Part shown: positions 24,964 to 33,398 of the stretch, piece after piece | How positions within the stretch are numbered: position 1 is the first letter of the stretch | How the letters are laid out: every line of letters begins with the position of its first letter | Assembly: GCA_964626495.1 (NCBI GenBank) | Contig: CAZVFT010000004.1 | Location: forward strand, 1 to 52,361 | Origin: JACNLN01 sp964626495 | GTDB lineage: Bacteria > Fidelibacterota > Marinisomatia > Marinisomatales > CAZVFT01 | Direction of reading: 5' to 3' | DNA length: 52,361 bases | Program-made: the position numbers and the translations under genes | The notes under the pieces: generated by a model | The model's input: only the letters and a program-made list of their open reading frames with translations | Databases searched by the model: none | What the model was told of the DNA's origin: nothing

Positions 24964-25475
24964 TATCTCTTTATCGCCTTCAATTTCCCTGGATCAATCA
25001 ATACCGATATTGCTTGTTGAATCCCATCGATCTTGATGACAAATCTATTTCCACCATCTTTTCTGGATAGAATTCCTTGAATTCCTTTCATTGGACCCAT
25101 CGTAATCTCCACTTCCTCTCCAACTTCCATATAATCGTGCGGTTCCGGGGTATATCCACCCTCAAGCATTTTTTTTACACCTTCAATCTGGAAGTCTGGT
25201 ATCACAGCCGGTTTCTTATTGAAATTCACTATATGATGAACACCGTGAGTTTGTAATACGTACAGTGAATCCACAAGAGGAATACGAACAAAAAGGTAAC
25301 TTCGGAATAGCGGCATCCATACCATTTTTTTCCTGTCTTTCCACTGACAATGTCTCTTAACCAGGGGTAAATAGGATTCTATATCCTTTTTTTTCAACCA
25401 CTCATCAGCCACCTTTTCATGTCGAGGTTTCGTATAGACAGCCAACCAGACAGGATCATTGCTATTGTTACTCAT
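24963..25475 (-). CDS. UpxY-type NusG/RfaH-like antitermination factor
   Basis: 170 residues with the NusG N-terminal domain (WLAVYTKPRHEKVADEWLKK, SYLPLVKRHCQWKDRKKMVW and MPLFRSYLFVRI, then VLQTHGVHHIVNFNKKPAVI) and a KOW domain (VGEEVEITMGPMKGIQGILS). The wording of the first domain is that of Bacteroidetes UpxY proteins, specialised NusG paralogues that load on RNA polymerase at particular operons, rather than of core NusG, which normally sits by secE-rplK. The ATG at 25475 is preferred to a TTG at 25493; it overlaps the ddl stop by 8 bases, and the gene's own stop overlaps the cysS start. Target operon unknown. Confidence 0.85.
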   Translation of the reverse strand: MSNNSNDPVWLAVYTKPRHEKVADEWLKKKDIESYLPLVKRHCQWKDRKKMVWMPLFRSYLFVRIPLVDSLYVLQTHGVHHIVNFNKKPAVIPDFQIEGVKKMLEGGYTPEPHDYMEVGEEVEITMGPMKGIQGILSRKDGGNRFVIKIDGIQQAISVLIDPGKLKAIKR

Positions 25476-26376
25476 TTCGGGCAAACTCAACAATTTTTAT
25501 AACCAAATCCTGAAAAGATATTCCCACAGCTTTTGCAGCTTTGGGGACCAGACTCGTACTGGTCATTCCGGGAAGGGTGTTGATCTCCAGACAATAGTAA
25601 TCATTTTCAGGGTTTAAGCGAAAATCTACCCGGCAATAATGCCTGCATTCCAGGAGATTCACAATACGAAGAGCCGTATCTTGAATATCCTTAGTAAGAT
25701 CTTTCGGTAAATTTGCAGGACATTCATAACGAGACATCCCTTCTGTATATTTGCAGGTATAATCATAATAGTCGTGCGAGGGGATAATCTCGATAATGGG
25801 TAATGCTTTGTCACCAAGAATAGAAACTGTAATTTCCCGTCCGGGGATATATTCCTCAAATAAAATTTCAGACCCAAATTCACTGGCTAATCTGACTGCA
25901 TCATCCAAGCCACTCTCACTTTTTACGATGCTAAGTCCCATAGTACTACCGTCAGCGTTTGGTTTTATCACAACGGGATACACAACATTTGTTGGTTTCA
26001 AATTAATCCTGCTCGTATTTTCCTGATTGAATTGCATCCAATCAGGTGTCAAAATAGAACTATTTCTTAGAATCAATTTCGTTAGATGTTTATCCATTGC
26101 AATGGCAGATGCCTTGTGGTCAGATCCGGTATACTTGATTTTTAAACTCTGAAGCAGCCCCTGCACTGTTCCATTTTCACCTTCGCCACCGTGAAGAGCA
26201 TTAAATACTACATCTGAATTTCGAAGAGTGGACAATACCTCATCCACAGTATCATTGTAGACACACGGTTCAGCTTCCACTCCAGCCGAGATTAGAGCTT
26301 CCACAACCGCCTTCCCTGTGTTGAGAGATACTTCCCTCTCAGAGGAATTTCCCCCCATTAACACTGCAACTTTCAT
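25468..26376 (-). CDS. ddl: D-alanine--D-alanine ligase
   Basis: An ATP-grasp ligase making the D-Ala-D-Ala dipeptide of peptidoglycan. 302 residues from MKVAVLMGGNSSEREVSLNT, the canonical start. Other marks are NALHGGEGENGTVQGLLQ, YTGSDHKASAIAMDK, VVIKPNADGSTMGLSIVK, EEYIPGREITVSILG and CRVDFRLNPENDYYCLEINT with LPGMT. The ATG at 26376 overlaps the gmhB stop as ATGA; a longer frame to 26412 lies inside gmhB and lacks homology. Its place between gmhB and a NusG-like gene marks a cell-envelope operon. Confidence 0.96.
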   Translation of the reverse strand: MKVAVLMGGNSSEREVSLNTGKAVVEALISAGVEAEPCVYNDTVDEVLSTLRNSDVVFNALHGGEGENGTVQGLLQSLKIKYTGSDHKASAIAMDKHLTKLILRNSSILTPDWMQFNQENTSRINLKPTNVVYPVVIKPNADGSTMGLSIVKSESGLDDAVRLASEFGSEILFEEYIPGREITVSILGDKALPIIEIIPSHDYYDYTCKYTEGMSRYECPANLPKDLTKDIQDTALRIVNLLECRHYCRVDFRLNPENDYYCLEINTLPGMTSTSLVPKAAKAVGISFQDLVIKIVEFARNE

Positions 26377-26927
26377 TGTATCTTTACCTGCGATAAAAAG
26401 TATTTGGTGCAATCTTCTAATGTATCACCGATAAAATCAACGAATTCACCATCTTTTTTAATCTTTTTTTCGGTCTTATTTCCATTGCCAGTTCGAACGA
26501 GGATAGTTTTTATTCCCAATAATTTACCCGCTTTAATATCTTTATAAGAATCGCCAATGATGTATGTTCCAGAAAGATTGAATTTGTGATCATCTGCCGC
26601 CTGATGAAACAATTGTGTCTTTGGTTTACGACAATTACATTTTTCATCTGGGTGATGTGGACAGTAATAAATCCCCAGTAACTCGACTCCATTTTCGCGA
26701 AATGTTTGGGCAATATAATCGTTAATTCCCATTAAATTTATTTTATCAATTAATCCTCGTGAAAGCCCTGATTGATTCGTAACGATCACAAATTGAAATC
26801 CTCGATCTGATAACATTTTCAAAGCAGGCAGGGTATAATCAAAAAATCGAAATTTCTTAAGTGAACTGATATACCCAGGATCACGATTGATTGTACCATC
26901 ACGATCAAGAAAAATTACTGGACTCAT
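26373..26927 (-). CDS. gmhB: D-glycero-D-manno-heptose 1,7-bisphosphate 7-phosphatase
   Basis: A HAD-family phosphatase in ADP-heptose synthesis for LPS. 184 residues. FLDRDGTINRDPGY carries the catalytic pair D8 and D10. FVIVTNQSGLSRG is HAD motif II. The zinc loop is YYCPHHPDEKCNCRKPK, and GDSYKDIKAGKLLGIKTILV is motif IV. The zinc-binding CxHx5CxC is diagnostic of GmhB and HisB-N; with no histidine genes nearby, GmhB is the better name. It starts 3 bases after the CsgG/TPR gene ends. No other heptose gene lies in the window. Confidence 0.92.
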   Translation of the reverse strand: MSPVIFLDRDGTINRDPGYISSLKKFRFFDYTLPALKMLSDRGFQFVIVTNQSGLSRGLIDKINLMGINDYIAQTFRENGVELLGIYYCPHHPDEKCNCRKPKTQLFHQAADDHKFNLSGTYIIGDSYKDIKAGKLLGIKTILVRTGNGNKTEKKIKKDGEFVDFIGDTLEDCTKYFLSQVKIQ

Positions 26928-26930
26928 AAA

Positions 26931-28007
26931 TTACTCACCTTTCTCTAGTAACGTATCCTGTTCTGTAGCAGATATTGGAATTTTCACTGCAGAATATCCC
27001 AACGTATTTGCCATTTTATTTATTTCATCACGGAGAAAAACTTCTCCTTTTGATGAGGCACTTACAGCAGTAATAGCTTCACCATTCGTCGCATTAACAA
27101 GTCGGGCATCCAGCTCAATCATAGAACCTAAATAACTAACACTTCCTACTACAACAGCATCTACACCAACGATCTTCCCTACATCTACTGCCGTTTCCTG
27201 ATCCACCACGCCTGTAAGACCAAGTGCTTGTTCTTCCATTATTTTACTGAGTTGTGTCCGTTCCATTACTCTAAATTGTCCCGTATTGATTAAGGCTGTA
27301 ATTAACATTTCCACTACAGATTCACCCAATTTTGTTTCTTCACTTTTCGTTCCTGTATCTTCAAATGGAAAAATAGCAATGTACGGTTTAATTTCAAGAA
27401 TCTCATATTCAGAAGGAACGACTAAATCCCCTGTCTTAGATTCCTGTTCTACTTTTAAGGTATCTACAGCAGGTGTCTGCTGCGCTTTAACAACCTCGGG
27501 TTCAGCAATCTTGGACATATGGAAGGTTTTAATATGAAGTTCAATATCTTCCTTTTGTTTTGTTTCACGAGAATATTCTCGAGCTTTTTTTAGATGATGT
27601 AAAGCCATTGATTTTCGGCCTTCTCTCCAGGAAAGGTAAGCTTTCACGAGATGCCCCTTAGCAGAGGTAGGTAATATTTTTAATATTATTTCAGCTTCTA
27701 TCTTTGCTTTTCTAAAATCCTTTTGTCTGAGGGCGATGAGTCCAAGATACTCGTGAGCTTGTAGAAAATTAGGATGATCTTCTACTATTCGATTGAAGAC
27801 GATCTTAGCATCGTTATATTTTCCATCTTCGTATAATTTTACCCCTTTGGAAAAACGCCACCGCAAGCGGAATCCCATCTTATGTGATTGATGCATCTGG
27901 GCTACCTCACTCGAAGCAGTAACTGTCCGCTCTGTCTCAGGAAATATTTCAGTAGTAAAACTAAGAACAAGGATAATACATAAATAATACAAGTATGACT
28001 TAATCAT
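26931..28007 (-). CDS. Exported TPR protein with CsgG/LpoB-like domain
   Basis: 358 residues: an N-terminal signal peptide (SYLYYLCIILVLSFTTEIFP), TPR units at about 55-160 (GVKLYEDGKYNDAKIVFNRI, ANEYLGLIALR-like text), a linker, then a CsgG-type domain at about 195-335 (PYIAIFPFEDTG, VVEMLITALINTGQFRVMER, VGKIVGVDAVVVGSVSYLG, ELDARLVNATNGEAI). CsgG-family domains occur in curli export pores, LpoB (a penicillin-binding-protein activator) and FlgO/FlgT. No lipobox is seen, so this is probably a soluble periplasmic relative. Position beside ddl suggests a cell-wall role, which is inference. ATG at 28007 chosen; a GTG at 28013 overlapping the previous stop (GTGA) is also possible. Confidence 0.82.
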   Translation of the reverse strand: MIKSYLYYLCIILVLSFTTEIFPETERTVTASSEVAQMHQSHKMGFRLRWRFSKGVKLYEDGKYNDAKIVFNRIVEDHPNFLQAHEYLGLIALRQKDFRKAKIEAEIILKILPTSAKGHLVKAYLSWREGRKSMALHHLKKAREYSRETKQKEDIELHIKTFHMSKIAEPEVVKAQQTPAVDTLKVEQESKTGDLVVPSEYEILEIKPYIAIFPFEDTGTKSEETKLGESVVEMLITALINTGQFRVMERTQLSKIMEEQALGLTGVVDQETAVDVGKIVGVDAVVVGSVSYLGSMIELDARLVNATNGEAITAVSASSKGEVFLRDEINKMANTLGYSAVKIPISATEQDTLLEKGE

Positions 28008-28009
28008 AT

Positions 28010-29005
28010 TCACTGTTCCTTTCCTTTTTCACTGTTTTTCAATAAATATAATCGAATTACTTCGATACTGACTGAACTTTTTATAAAATAATAAAGTCCG
28101 ACTAAGGTTAAAGGAATAAAATTAATAGCATGATTGAGTATAGCATATGCTAGAGCAACATCAGTGGTCTGTTGATAGATATAAACCAGAACATTTTTAG
28201 AAGCAAAGTGCCAGGTTCCTATAAATCCGGGAGCAGATGGGATTGATATCGCCAGTGAAGTCGCTATCAGAAGTACTCCCGCCTGCATCCCATTCGCGGT
28301 GATATGAACTGCTTTTAATGAAGCAAAAGTTACCATTAAGTAGATAAACCAGAGTAACAGAGTAATAACAAGAATCTGGCTTACGTGTTTGGTTTTTCTA
28401 AGTACGATTAATCCCTGAACAAATTTATCAATTATTTCAATAGCCTTCTGTCCATATTTCCTCTGAAAAATGGATAGCTTTTCAAATTTTACTATCCATT
28501 CCTGATGGGTTTTGGATATCCACCATAAAATAATGCCAACAAGAATTACTGATATACCAATAATAATCCCTGGTATAGAGAATGCTTGTGGAACATCCCC
28601 CCAAATAAAAATAATAATAAGAAACACCAGAAAACCAACCATATCCACAACCCGTTCTACTACGACTGTCCCAAAAGCTGAACTTGCTGAAACCTTTTCA
28701 TCCATTTTCAAAGCATAGGCTCTCAAGATTTCACCCAGACGAAGAGGAAGAGCATTATTCCCAAAATTTCCAATCATAATATTGGCAAATAGCGGATATT
28801 GCCGAATCTGTTTAATGGGCAAGACAATAATACGATATCTAATAGCCCGGACCCAAACACTCCCAAGTAACAATAAAACTGCCACTAAAATCCACCCGAG
28901 ATGAGCCTGACCAAGGGCATTACCAAGAGAATGAATATCCACTTTCCGGAATGCAAGATACAATCCTAAAGCACTGATAATTATTCCAACCAATAGCTTT
29001 TTCAT
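28010..29005 (-). CDS. UPF0104/LPG-synthase-TM-type flippase-like membrane protein
   Basis: 331 residues, almost entirely hydrophobic with about eight membrane segments. It has the features of the lysylphosphatidylglycerol synthase transmembrane (UPF0104/AglD) family: LGEILRAYALKM with FGTVVVERVVDMVGFLVFLI, and SIPSAPGFIGTWHFASKNVL. Family members move or modify lipid-linked substrates in the inner membrane (MprF N-domain, GlnX, AglD). No cytoplasmic aminoacyl-transferase domain is attached, so it is a stand-alone transporter-like half. The ATG lies 1 base after the LolA-like stop. Confidence 0.88.
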   Translation of the reverse strand: MKKLLVGIIISALGLYLAFRKVDIHSLGNALGQAHLGWILVAVLLLLGSVWVRAIRYRIIVLPIKQIRQYPLFANIMIGNFGNNALPLRLGEILRAYALKMDEKVSASSAFGTVVVERVVDMVGFLVFLIIIFIWGDVPQAFSIPGIIIGISVILVGIILWWISKTHQEWIVKFEKLSIFQRKYGQKAIEIIDKFVQGLIVLRKTKHVSQILVITLLLWFIYLMVTFASLKAVHITANGMQAGVLLIATSLAISIPSAPGFIGTWHFASKNVLVYIYQQTTDVALAYAILNHAINFIPLTLVGLYYFIKSSVSIEVIRLYLLKNSEKGKEQ

Positions 29006-29006
29006 C

Positions 29007-29648
29007 TCACTCTCTCAAATCTATGATTTCACCAGCTGTCAGATTTCCTTGAATTAAACACTTTGGATCGTTCAACGGTAAAACTCGATTGATTCGAATG
29101 GAGACCTGAATATCCTCACCGGCTGTAGCATAAATCAATTGAGGAAGCCAACTGTTTTCATCTACTAAAATCTTCAATTTATCGAAGCCAACCATTGTTT
29201 TTCCCACCAATAGCAATTCAACCAGTGAGGTTCCCACTCGCTCTGCGCTTTCGACATAGAATAAATCAAATTCACCTAAAAAGAGGGCAAAAATGTTGGA
29301 TGGATCCTGTCGGTTGAAATGGTCAATTATTAACTGGTCAGTTTCTGGATATTTCATCATAATTGTTGATTTCTTGATCAGCACTTCCTGGTAAGGAAGT
29401 TCGAGTTTCAAATAATCTTTTCCTAAAACTTGAAGAGTTCCCTCTCCAGTCCATGAATCACCCTCAAATTCGTAATACCACTGAACCGTAAAAACAAGAC
29501 CACCGGTATCTGCGACAGAGGTCACCAGATGATCGAGAATTAATTCTGGAGTTTTAATAAGATTTTGGGGATTCAATGTGGTGGCACTTATGAAAAAAAA
29601 GAAGTACACCAGATTGATCAAGATGGGAAGAATCCGTATCCTACCACC
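29007..29648 (-). CDS. LolA-family periplasmic lipoprotein carrier
   Basis: About 213 residues with a signal peptide (GGRIRILPILINLVYFFFFI). The mature region has the LolA/LolB half-barrel pattern (LVTSVADTGGLVFTVQWYYE, GTLQVLGKDYLKLELPYQEV, DKLKILVDENSWLPQLIYAT). It should carry lipoproteins from the inner to the outer membrane. In FCB bacteria lolA-like genes often follow ftsK, as here. The ATG chosen (inside ATGGGTGGTAG of the ftsK end) overlaps ftsK by 8 bases. The open frame runs to 29684, but that would add unlikely residues. The sequence is divergent, so LolA rather than LolB is judged mainly by context and the absence of a lipobox. Confidence 0.75.
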   Translation of the reverse strand, partial: GGRIRILPILINLVYFFFFISATTLNPQNLIKTPELILDHLVTSVADTGGLVFTVQWYYEFEGDSWTGEGTLQVLGKDYLKLELPYQEVLIKKSTIMMKYPETDQLIIDHFNRQDPSNIFALFLGEFDLFYVESAERVGTSLVELLLVGKTMVGFDKLKILVDENSWLPQLIYATAGEDIQVSIRINRVLPLNDPKCLIQGNLTAGEIIDLRE

Positions 29649-31947
29649 CATTATCATCCAGACTTGAGAGGTAGTTATCATCAACCAAGACCTCCCTGGC
29701 TTTACTTCCCGTAAAAGGTCCTACAATACCTGCTTGTTCCATCTGGTCGATGAGTCTTGCTGCTCTGGAATAACCAATACGGAGCCTGCGCTGAATCAGA
29801 GAAATGGATCCCTGCTGATGTGTTACCACCAATCGAACCGCTTCATTAAACAGTTCATCCCTGTCCCCTTCTCTACCAATTTCCTCACCGGAGATATGTA
29901 CTTTCATTCCCTCCAGTTTCAACTCTTCTGGTGTGGGCTGTTTGGTAATATGGTCAACAACATTATTTATTTCTTCTAATGTGACATATGAATTATGAAG
30001 ACGGATAAGTTCAGAAGTGCCAGGAGGAAGAAACAACATATCTCCTTTTCCTATCAATTTTTCAGCTCCGTTACTATCAACAATTGTTCGGGAATCCACA
30101 CGTGTAGCTACCTGAAAAGCGATCCGGGCAGGGAAATTAGCTTTGATGATCCCTGTGATAACATCTACGGATGGACGTTGAGTTGCTAAGACAAGGTGGA
30201 TTCCAACAGCACGCGCCATTTGTGCGAGGCGTGCAATGGGAGCTTCCACATCCTTTGGAGAGTGAATCATCAAATCCGCCAGCTCATCAATAATTACCAA
30301 AATGTATGGCATTTTCTCCAGATTTGTGTCCGTTTTTGCTTTTTCCTGAAATTCCTTAATGTTACGTACTGTGGCTTCTGCAAGAACATCATACCGACGA
30401 ACCATTTCCTGCTCAGCAGCCCTGAGGGCAAACACAACGTTTTCTGGTGTGGTTATCACATATTCATTAATATCTTCAGTGGTGAGCAAATGATATTTAT
30501 CAAGAGAACGATACACGGACATCTCAAGTTTTTTCGGATCAATAAGAATAAAACGAACTTCATCCGGGGTGGCTCGGTATAGAATGCTGGTAATGATGGT
30601 ATTGATACATACCGATTTTCCTGATCCTGTGGTTCCGGCAATCAGAAGGTGGGGCATCTCATCAATTTCAATCATATAATTTTCACCGCTGGTGGTTTTC
30701 CCCAGTGCGACTGCTAACTTTGAAGTGGAATTCACATATTTTCCAGAATTAATAACAGAACGGAGATAAACAATGGATGGATAACGATTCGGGATTTCAA
30801 TACCGACAGTCGATTTCCCAGGTATGGGAGCAACTACTCTTACTTTTTGTGCTTCCATTACCCGTGCTAGATCGTCCGATAGTTGCACAAATTTGCTGAC
30901 ACGAACACCTTCTGCCGGTTCCACTTCAAACAGAGTAATGACGGGACCAGGAGAGATATTGACTACTTTCCCTTCAACTCCAAATGTTTGAAGGGACTGC
31001 ACCAAATAATTGGCTTTTGCTACTAGCTCATCATAGCTTGTGCTGGATTTTACCTCAATCGGCATATTCAGAAGATCAACAGAGGGCAGCTGATACTGTC
31101 TGGTTGGACGCTTCGTAGTCGTATCGAGATCTACCTCATCCTCGATTACCTCTTCTCCAATAGTGAATTCCTTCTCGTTGTCCATCTGAGCTATGGATTC
31201 TCCTCTCGAAGGTTCAACCTTTTTTTCATCAGAAACAGGTTTGGGTTCTGGCGTCGGTTGCCGAGAGGGTTCAACGGATTCGATAGTCAATTGCTCTGGA
31301 GCTTTTTCTCCTTTCGGTTGTTTTACCTTAAGTTGCTCTAACAGTTTTTTGGTGTGTCTTTTCCGTGCATCTTCCCTTTTTTTCTCAGAAGCTAACATTT
31401 TTCGACGGTCTTTGTACCTGGTAATCTTTTCACCTGTCTTTTTGAAGGGCCAATAAAGACTCCAGCTGAAATAACCCCGGATTAATATTAGGGCAAGTCC
31501 AATAAGAAAAATCCAGCTTCCAATGGTACCGAGAAAGTCGTGAATTAAATTTGCCAACAAGCAGCCTAACAATCCTGAATAGTGGTAACTAATCGCTTCA
31601 TATGAATCTTTAATAGCCGCAGGCAAACCAATCAAAACAGCCGTTAATAGGGCAAGAGCCAACACATATATTGTCAACTTCACCATGGCTTTTTCAGGTC
31701 TTTTACTGAATATCCACCAGCCCCAGATAAGTCCCAAGAGAGGAAAGATATACGCTGCATAACCAATCGTCATTTTGATTAACCAGTGCGAAACATAGAC
31801 GCCAAATATTCCCATCAAATTGTTGATGGCAATATGCTTTGAGATTGCAGGTTCCTCAGCGGGATCAAAGGTGATCATACTCAGAAGTACAAAGAGGGAT
31901 ACAACGATAAGAAGAATCCCTATTATTTCATTTCGCCTATTTTGCAT
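29641..31947 (-). CDS. ftsK: DNA translocase FtsK/SpoIIIE
   Basis: 768 residues: about four N-terminal membrane segments (1-160), a charged Pro/Glu-rich linker (about 170-300), then the ATPase motor. Walker A is GTTGSGKS at 438-445 and Walker B is YILVIIDELADL with D554-E555. The VDVITGIIKANFPARIAFQV segment and ARAVGIHLVLATQRPS follow. The last 65 residues are the winged-helix gamma domain (GSISLIQRRLRIGYSRAARL) that reads KOPS-type DNA signals. It moves chromosomes through the septum and activates XerCD at dif. It heads the eight-gene run; the gap to gcvT upstream is 63 bases. Confidence 0.96.
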   Translation of the reverse strand: MQNRRNEIIGILLIVVSLFVLLSMITFDPAEEPAISKHIAINNLMGIFGVYVSHWLIKMTIGYAAYIFPLLGLIWGWWIFSKRPEKAMVKLTIYVLALALLTAVLIGLPAAIKDSYEAISYHYSGLLGCLLANLIHDFLGTIGSWIFLIGLALILIRGYFSWSLYWPFKKTGEKITRYKDRRKMLASEKKREDARKRHTKKLLEQLKVKQPKGEKAPEQLTIESVEPSRQPTPEPKPVSDEKKVEPSRGESIAQMDNEKEFTIGEEVIEDEVDLDTTTKRPTRQYQLPSVDLLNMPIEVKSSTSYDELVAKANYLVQSLQTFGVEGKVVNISPGPVITLFEVEPAEGVRVSKFVQLSDDLARVMEAQKVRVVAPIPGKSTVGIEIPNRYPSIVYLRSVINSGKYVNSTSKLAVALGKTTSGENYMIEIDEMPHLLIAGTTGSGKSVCINTIITSILYRATPDEVRFILIDPKKLEMSVYRSLDKYHLLTTEDINEYVITTPENVVFALRAAEQEMVRRYDVLAEATVRNIKEFQEKAKTDTNLEKMPYILVIIDELADLMIHSPKDVEAPIARLAQMARAVGIHLVLATQRPSVDVITGIIKANFPARIAFQVATRVDSRTIVDSNGAEKLIGKGDMLFLPPGTSELIRLHNSYVTLEEINNVVDHITKQPTPEELKLEGMKVHISGEEIGREGDRDELFNEAVRLVVTHQQGSISLIQRRLRIGYSRAARLIDQMEQAGIVGPFTGSKAREVLVDDNYLSSLDDNGW

Positions 31948-32010
31948 TATTAAATATCACAATAATTACATCATATAATCTGAGGTAAATAAAGGAAAAC
32001 CTCAATTGAT

Positions 32011-33117
32011 TTATTCCATTAAAGAGCCATGTTTCCAGAATGGTGGTTTAACAATGCGAGCCTTGATGAACTTCTGCCGAATCTCAATTTGAATTTCAGT
32101 ACCGGATTTTGCATATTTCCTTAAAACGTATCCAAGACCAATCCCCTTTTTCAGACAGGGTGAATGTCCCCCACTTGTTACAAAACCCACTTCATCACCT
32201 TCAACAAATATTTTGTATCCATGTCGTGGAATTCCTCTTTCCGTCAATCCAAAAGCAACCAGTCGGCGATTGGATTTGTATTGTTTTACATTAAGAATAG
32301 CTTCTTTTCCAATAAAATTATCTGACTCAACTATAGTAATCCATCCCAATCCAGCTTCGATAGGGTTTGTGGTTTCGTCAATGTCATTACCGTACAGACA
32401 ATATTTCATTTCCAGTCGGAGAGAGTCACGAGCTCCAAGACCGATTGGTTTTATCCCGTGTTGTTCCCCAATCAACATAATCTCATCCCATAAATACCTG
32501 GCCAAATCTCTATCTTTCACATAGAGTTCATATCCCAATTCTCCAGTATATCCCGTCCTAGTACATAAAAGTGGAATTCCATCAATCGTTGTTTCTGTTA
32601 CATGATAAAATTTCAGCTTATGGACAGTGATTGATTCATTGAGTACGTTACGTAAAACCTCTCGAGATTTAGGTCCCTGAACGGCTATGAGAGTTGTTTC
32701 ATCAGAAGTATTGTAAAGTTCAACATCTCCTTCAAGATGCTGTTCTAACCACAGCAAATCTTTCTCAATATTCGCTGCATTAACAACTAGAAGATAATGA
32801 TTTTCCAGACGATACAGAATACAATCGTCCACGATGCCGCCAGTTTCATAGCACATAGCGGTATATTGTGCCTGTCCCACATCAAGCTGAGATACATCGT
32901 TGATGGTCATTCTCTGAAGAAAAGCCTCAGCATCCTTACCTCTAATTTCAAATTCACCCATATGCGAAAGATCAAATATCCCCACTTTTTCCCGAACTGT
33001 CAGGTGTTCATCCATAATACCGGAATATTGTACCGGCATCTCATAGTCAGCAAAGGGAATTATTTTACCACCAAGTTCCCGGTGTATTTCGTAGAGAGAT
33101 GTTTTTTTTAAGTCCAT
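32011..33117 (-). CDS. gcvT: Aminomethyltransferase (glycine cleavage T protein)
   Basis: The T protein of the glycine cleavage system, moving the aminomethyl carbon to tetrahydrofolate. 368 residues, typical length. Motifs: GIFDLSHMGEFEIRGKDAEA, GGIVDDCILYRLENHYLLVV (the folate-site aspartate pair), RTGYTGELGYELYV, GLGARDSLRLEMKYCLYGND, and EAGLGWITIV. The genes for the H and P proteins are not in the window. The serine module upstream (35 kb region) shares the one-carbon theme. It is separated from serC by 281 bases. Confidence 0.96.
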   Translation of the reverse strand: MDLKKTSLYEIHRELGGKIIPFADYEMPVQYSGIMDEHLTVREKVGIFDLSHMGEFEIRGKDAEAFLQRMTINDVSQLDVGQAQYTAMCYETGGIVDDCILYRLENHYLLVVNAANIEKDLLWLEQHLEGDVELYNTSDETTLIAVQGPKSREVLRNVLNESITVHKLKFYHVTETTIDGIPLLCTRTGYTGELGYELYVKDRDLARYLWDEIMLIGEQHGIKPIGLGARDSLRLEMKYCLYGNDIDETTNPIEAGLGWITIVESDNFIGKEAILNVKQYKSNRRLVAFGLTERGIPRHGYKIFVEGDEVGFVTSGGHSPCLKKGIGLGYVLRKYAKSGTEIQIEIRQKFIKARIVKPPFWKHGSLME

Positions 33118-33316
33118 CAGTTATTCAAATTACTTAAATATCTTACTGACTAATGTTGTATAGTTTAAGACTATGCAGTTCATATCCTCTTTATAAACCG
33201 TGATATCATACAGTATGCAATTTACACAATTCCATCACTCCTCCATAGGAGCTCCCTTCTGGAGCACCACTCCATAAATCCACAATCTTCTTCCTTCATC
33301 ACTTAACATTCTATAA

Positions 33317-33340
33317 AACCCCGAAGGGTAAACTCCGGTT
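33317..33340 (-). terminator. Candidate terminator downstream of serC
   Basis: The minus strand reads AACCGGAG-TTTACC-CTTCGGGG followed by TTTTAT, a short stem of about 6 pairs with one mismatch and a T-rich tail, 59 bases after the serC stop. The rest of the 281-base gap (33118-33398) holds no gene. It contains a second GGAGCTCC/GGAGC hairpin near 33248-33268 and CATC-rich low-complexity text before serC ends. Confidence 0.35.
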
Positions 33341-33398
33341 ATTCTCTTTAATTCCTTCCTCTATCAACCATTATCCATCATCCCTCAACCATCATCAT

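Noticed and set aside
26373..26927. HisB N-terminal phosphatase
   Set aside because: It shares the zinc loop with GmhB, but no histidine genes are near and the neighbours are envelope genes; GmhB fits better.
30196..30582. Open frame of 128 codons on the plus strand within ftsK
   Set aside because: It lies antisense to the conserved motor domain of ftsK, has no homology-like features and a Phe/Ile/Asn-rich composition typical of reverse reading.
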